From Fidelibacterota bacterium UBA6817 (GTDB lineage: Bacteria; Fidelibacterota; Fidelibacteria; Fidelibacterales; Fidelibacteraceae), in assembly GCA_002452555.1 (NCBI GenBank), contig DKER01000152.1, forward strand, positions 1 to 15,871: a DNA stretch of 15,871 nucleotides. The letters run 5' to 3'. Positions within the stretch are counted from its first letter, which is position 1. Every line of letters starts with the position of its first letter. This document shows positions 13,610 to 15,871 of this stretch, one piece after another. The notes below the pieces were generated by a model, which worked only from the letters and a program-made list of their open reading frames with translations, was not told the DNA's origin and did not search any database. A program made the translations under genes and the position numbers.

Positions 13610-14935
13610 TTAAAACTGACCCCGGGGCATATTAAACCCTTTTCCGGGGAATTTCATTTTATTCATTTTTTTCATCATTTTTTTCATCTGTTCGAACTGA
13701 TTCAATAACCGGTTCACATCTGAAACCTGTGTCCCACTCCCCCGGGCAATCCGCTTCCGTCGACTTGCATCAATAAGTTGCGGCTTTTCCCGTTCTTGGA
13801 ACGTCATAGAATTTAAAATAGCTTCTGTTCTAATAAAATGATTTTCATCAACCTGAACATTTTTTAAGCGATTAAAACCGGGAATCATATCCATTACAGC
13901 ACCTAATGGTCCCATTTTTTTCAGCATTTTCAGTTGTTTTTGAAAATCAGTGAGGGTGAATTCATTCTTTCTCAGCCGTTCTTCAAGTTTTTCAGCCTCT
14001 TTCTCATCGACGGCTTCCTGAGCTTTTTCAACAAGGGATACAATATCACCTTTTCCCAATATTCTATCGGCAAACCGATTTGGATAAAAGGGTTCAAGAT
14101 CGGCCGGTTTTTCCCCGGAAGAAATAAATTTCACCGGTTTACCGGTAACGGACCGGATGGACAAAGCCGCACCGCCCCGGGTATCCCCGTCCATTTTGGT
14201 CAGGACAAGCCCTGTAACCGCAAGTTTTTCATTGAATTCACGTGCAGCGTTAACCGCATCCTGACCGATCATGCCGTCTGCAACAAAAAGTATTTCGCGG
14301 GGATGAAGAATGTGTTGAAGGTCCCTGAGTTCCGTCATCATCTTTTCATCAATATGCAAACGACCCGCTGTATCCACAATGACGACATTTGTATTATCCA
14401 TACGGGCTTTTTGCATACCATTCCGACAGATGGTAAGGGGATCAATACCCATCTGGGCATAGACAGGTATATCAATGCTTTTTCCCAGTGTAAGAAGCTG
14501 ATCAATGGCTGCCGGTCTGTAAACATCTGCAGCAATCAGAAGCGGTCTTTTTCCGTTATTCTTCAAATACATGGCCAGTTTCGCAGCCAGGGTGGTTTTT
14601 CCGGATCCCTGAAGACCAACCAGCATAATGACAGCAGGCGGAAGTCCTCCAAGATCGAGAGGGATATTTTCTTCCCCTAAAAGAGCGGTCAGTTCTTCAT
14701 GAATGATTTTTATTATTTGTTGGCCGGGTGTAATGCTTTTCAGAACCCGGGTGCCTAATGCCTGTTCCGTAACATTTGATATGAATTCTTTAACAACACC
14801 ATAGTGAACATCTGCCTGTAAAAGGGTTCTCCGCACTTCCCTCATGGCATCCTGTATATTGGATTCGGTAATCTTTCCCTGTCCCCTCAGGGATTTTAAA
14901 ACACCTTCAAGATTTTCACGCAGTTGTTCAAGCAT
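13610..14935 (-). CDS. ffh: Signal recognition particle protein Ffh (SRP54)
   Basis: A 441-residue SRP GTPase that binds 4.5S RNA and signal sequences and delivers ribosomes making membrane proteins to FtsY. The N-domain four-helix bundle spans about 1-95. The G domain carries the P-loop GLQGSGKTT (107-115), DTAGR (188-192) and TKMDGDTRGG (246-255). The M domain begins about 300, with the methionine-rich finger region (GPLGAVMDMIPGF), the RNA-binding helix motif RKRIARGSGTQVSDVNRLLN and a terminal run of Met/Lys helices ending MPRGQF. The length is normal. The ATG at 14935 heads the translation cluster; 124 nt separate it from the response regulator gene, enough for its own promoter, but I could not pick a convincing one. 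Confidence 0.98.
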   Translation of the reverse strand: MLEQLRENLEGVLKSLRGQGKITESNIQDAMREVRRTLLQADVHYGVVKEFISNVTEQALGTRVLKSITPGQQIIKIIHEELTALLGEENIPLDLGGLPPAVIMLVGLQGSGKTTLAAKLAMYLKNNGKRPLLIAADVYRPAAIDQLLTLGKSIDIPVYAQMGIDPLTICRNGMQKARMDNTNVVIVDTAGRLHIDEKMMTELRDLQHILHPREILFVADGMIGQDAVNAAREFNEKLAVTGLVLTKMDGDTRGGAALSIRSVTGKPVKFISSGEKPADLEPFYPNRFADRILGKGDIVSLVEKAQEAVDEKEAEKLEERLRKNEFTLTDFQKQLKMLKKMGPLGAVMDMIPGFNRLKNVQVDENHFIRTEAILNSMTFQEREKPQLIDASRRKRIARGSGTQVSDVNRLLNQFEQMKKMMKKMNKMKFPGKGFNMPRGQF

Positions 14936-15059
14936 AAGCCTTTTCTCATTTTAAGCCGGGAAATATATAAAATTCACAGACAAATAAAAAGTCAGAATTC
15001 ATGGAAGGCATTAAAGACACATAGTATAAAAGAAAAGAATTTAACGGGAAAAATGGCAA

Positions 15060-15671
15060 TCAGCTTATTTCATCCAGGAGTTTTTCCACTTCTTTTGCTT
15101 TTGTTGTTCTGCCTGCCCGTTTATAACGTGTAATAGCTTCTTCAAAGAATTCTACGGCTTTATCCCGCTTCCCAAGGGCTTTTTGTTCCATTCCGGCTTC
15201 ACGTAAATAGAGGGCTGATTCTTCCCAGCGACCGTCATTTTTCAGGTCTTCTGCCATTTTAACAAAATCAATATTCTCGTCAGACGAATCGGTGCCGGAT
15301 TTTTCACCTTCCAACGCTGCTTCCAGGGACGGCAAAAGTTTTTCATATATGGCAGATTTTGCCTGAACATCAAAAGCGCCTGCTTTAATGAATGCGTTGC
15401 GTATTTCAATGGTTAATTCTCCCGTGAGGGCAATTACCGGGATGCTCTGGTTGATGCGGGTCATGAGCTGAAGAGTTTTGATCCCGTCAATTCCGGGTAA
15501 ATTTTCATCCAGCAGAACGACATCAATTTCTTTAGCATTTTCACGAAAGAGATCAAGCCCTTTCTCCCCTGTTTCTGCTTCGATAAAACGGAATTTGTCA
15601 TTTCCCAGATAATCAATCAGTGTATCTCTCAGCAGTTTTTTGTCATCAACCAGCAAGATTGTCTTTTGCAT
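15060..15671 (-). CDS. Response regulator: receiver domain plus TPR-like helical tail
   Basis: A 203-residue two-component protein. Residues 1-118 are a complete CheY-like receiver: acidic pocket Asp9-Asp10 (ILLVDDKK), phosphoacceptor Asp55 (VVLLDENLPGIDG), Thr83 (ALTGE) and Lys104 (VQAKSA). There is no DNA-binding, GGDEF or PP2C output domain. After a polar linker (GEKSGTDSSDENID, about 118-131), residues 132-203 form helix pairs with TPR-like spacing: AEDLKNDGRWEESALYLREA, ALGKRDKAVEFFEEAITRYK and TTKAKEVEKLL. The output is therefore probably protein-protein interaction. It follows the histidine kinase fragment by 11 nt with the Shine-Dalgarno AGGAG overlapping the kinase stop, so the two are co-translated and very likely cognate. 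The regulated process cannot be read from the sequence. Confidence 0.88.
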   Translation of the reverse strand: MQKTILLVDDKKLLRDTLIDYLGNDKFRFIEAETGEKGLDLFRENAKEIDVVLLDENLPGIDGIKTLQLMTRINQSIPVIALTGELTIEIRNAFIKAGAFDVQAKSAIYEKLLPSLEAALEGEKSGTDSSDENIDFVKMAEDLKNDGRWEESALYLREAGMEQKALGKRDKAVEFFEEAITRYKRAGRTTKAKEVEKLLDEIS

Positions 15672-15682
15672 TTTATTATCTC

Positions 15683-15871
15683 CTATACATCTTTTTTGAA
15701 GGTCAATCGAAAGGTCGTTCCAACATTTTCTTTACTGCTGACAGAAATCGTTCCTCCTGAATTTTCAACAGCCTTGCGACAAATCAGGAGTCCAAGCCCG
15801 GTCCCTGTAGTGGATTTCCATCGGGTATAATCCGGTCGCCAGATTTTTTCTATCGCTTCTTCAGGAATCCC
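15683..15871 (-). CDS. Sensor histidine kinase, C-terminal fragment (runs off window)
   Basis: The minus strand is open from the window edge to a TAG at 15685-15683, encoding 63 residues. They are the end of a HATPase_c ATP-binding domain: GIPEEAIEKIW (G1 and F boxes), GTGLGLLICRKAVENSGG (G2 box) and TISVSSKENVGTTFRLTF (closing strands). The dimerisation/phosphoacceptor domain and the sensor lie outside the window. The adjoining response regulator is probably its phosphorylation partner. This short fragment is below the usual ORF length cutoffs but is unmistakable. Confidence 0.92.
   Translation of the reverse strand, partial: GIPEEAIEKIWRPDYTRWKSTTGTGLGLLICRKAVENSGGTISVSSKENVGTTFRLTFKKDV

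Noticed and set aside
13934..14680. Plus-strand ORF of 248 codons antisense to ffh
   Set aside because: It lies fully inside the conserved ffh G and M domains, and its protein is rich in Phe, Ile, His and Asn without domain pattern. It is an antisense shadow.
14936..15059. Possible promoter for ffh (CTGACT and TTTATA, 18-nt spacer, minus strand)
   Set aside because: The -10 match is poor and several AT-rich alternatives are equally good. A promoter is likely somewhere in this gap, but no site can be chosen.

Overview
The window is a compact, moderately AT-rich bacterial chromosome segment made mostly of housekeeping and cell-envelope genes. Several traits suggest a Gram-negative member of the FCB superphylum (Calditrichota, KSB1 or Marinimicrobia type): outer-membrane-type lipoproteins, a TPR lipoprotein whose mature end starts CAYFNTFYNAK, a FlgO/TPR-type membrane protein, and a long tail on ribosomal protein bS16. 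This placement is an inference from protein style and has not been tested by phylogeny.

Plus-strand block (1-4792): the 3' part of enolase (eno), an abutting FtsB/DivIC-type division gene, a secreted probable outer-membrane beta-barrel of unknown family, a YgjV-type membrane protein with a GNAT-like C-terminal half, and a SuhB-type inositol monophosphatase. A near-perfect intrinsic terminator (12-bp stem, 7-nt loop, T5 tract) lies inside the ftsB reading frame. A smaller hairpin sits directly before the eno stop/ftsB start.

Minus-strand envelope operon (10816 down to 4819): two tandem secreted proteins that keep the sequence frame of amidohydrolases but have lost the HxH metal site, then a large TPR lipoprotein, an RlpA lipoprotein, and a heavily decayed TPR/FlgO-type membrane protein gene. 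The pseudogene carries at least seven disabling changes while its neighbours are intact. The genes overlap or lie within 11 nt of each other, so they were probably co-transcribed. The pseudogene ends convergently with suhB.

Intergenic 10817-11077: a heptanucleotide tandem repeat and a clear intrinsic terminator for the ribosomal cluster to its right.

Minus-strand translation block (14935 down to 11078): ffh, rpsP, khpA, rimM, trmD and rplS, the classic order of SRP protein, bS16, KH RNA-binding protein, 16S maturation factor, tRNA m1G37 methyltransferase and bL19. rpsP starts with TTG behind a perfect AGGAGG and carries a long acidic tail. Upstream on the same strand are a response regulator with a TPR-like helical tail and the C-terminal end of a sensor histidine kinase, cut by the window edge.

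UAG and UAA both act as ordinary stops in intact genes here (rpsP and the kinase end in TAG), so the stops in the pseudogene are not explained by a recoded genetic code. No tRNA, rRNA, CRISPR array, insertion sequence or defence system was seen.
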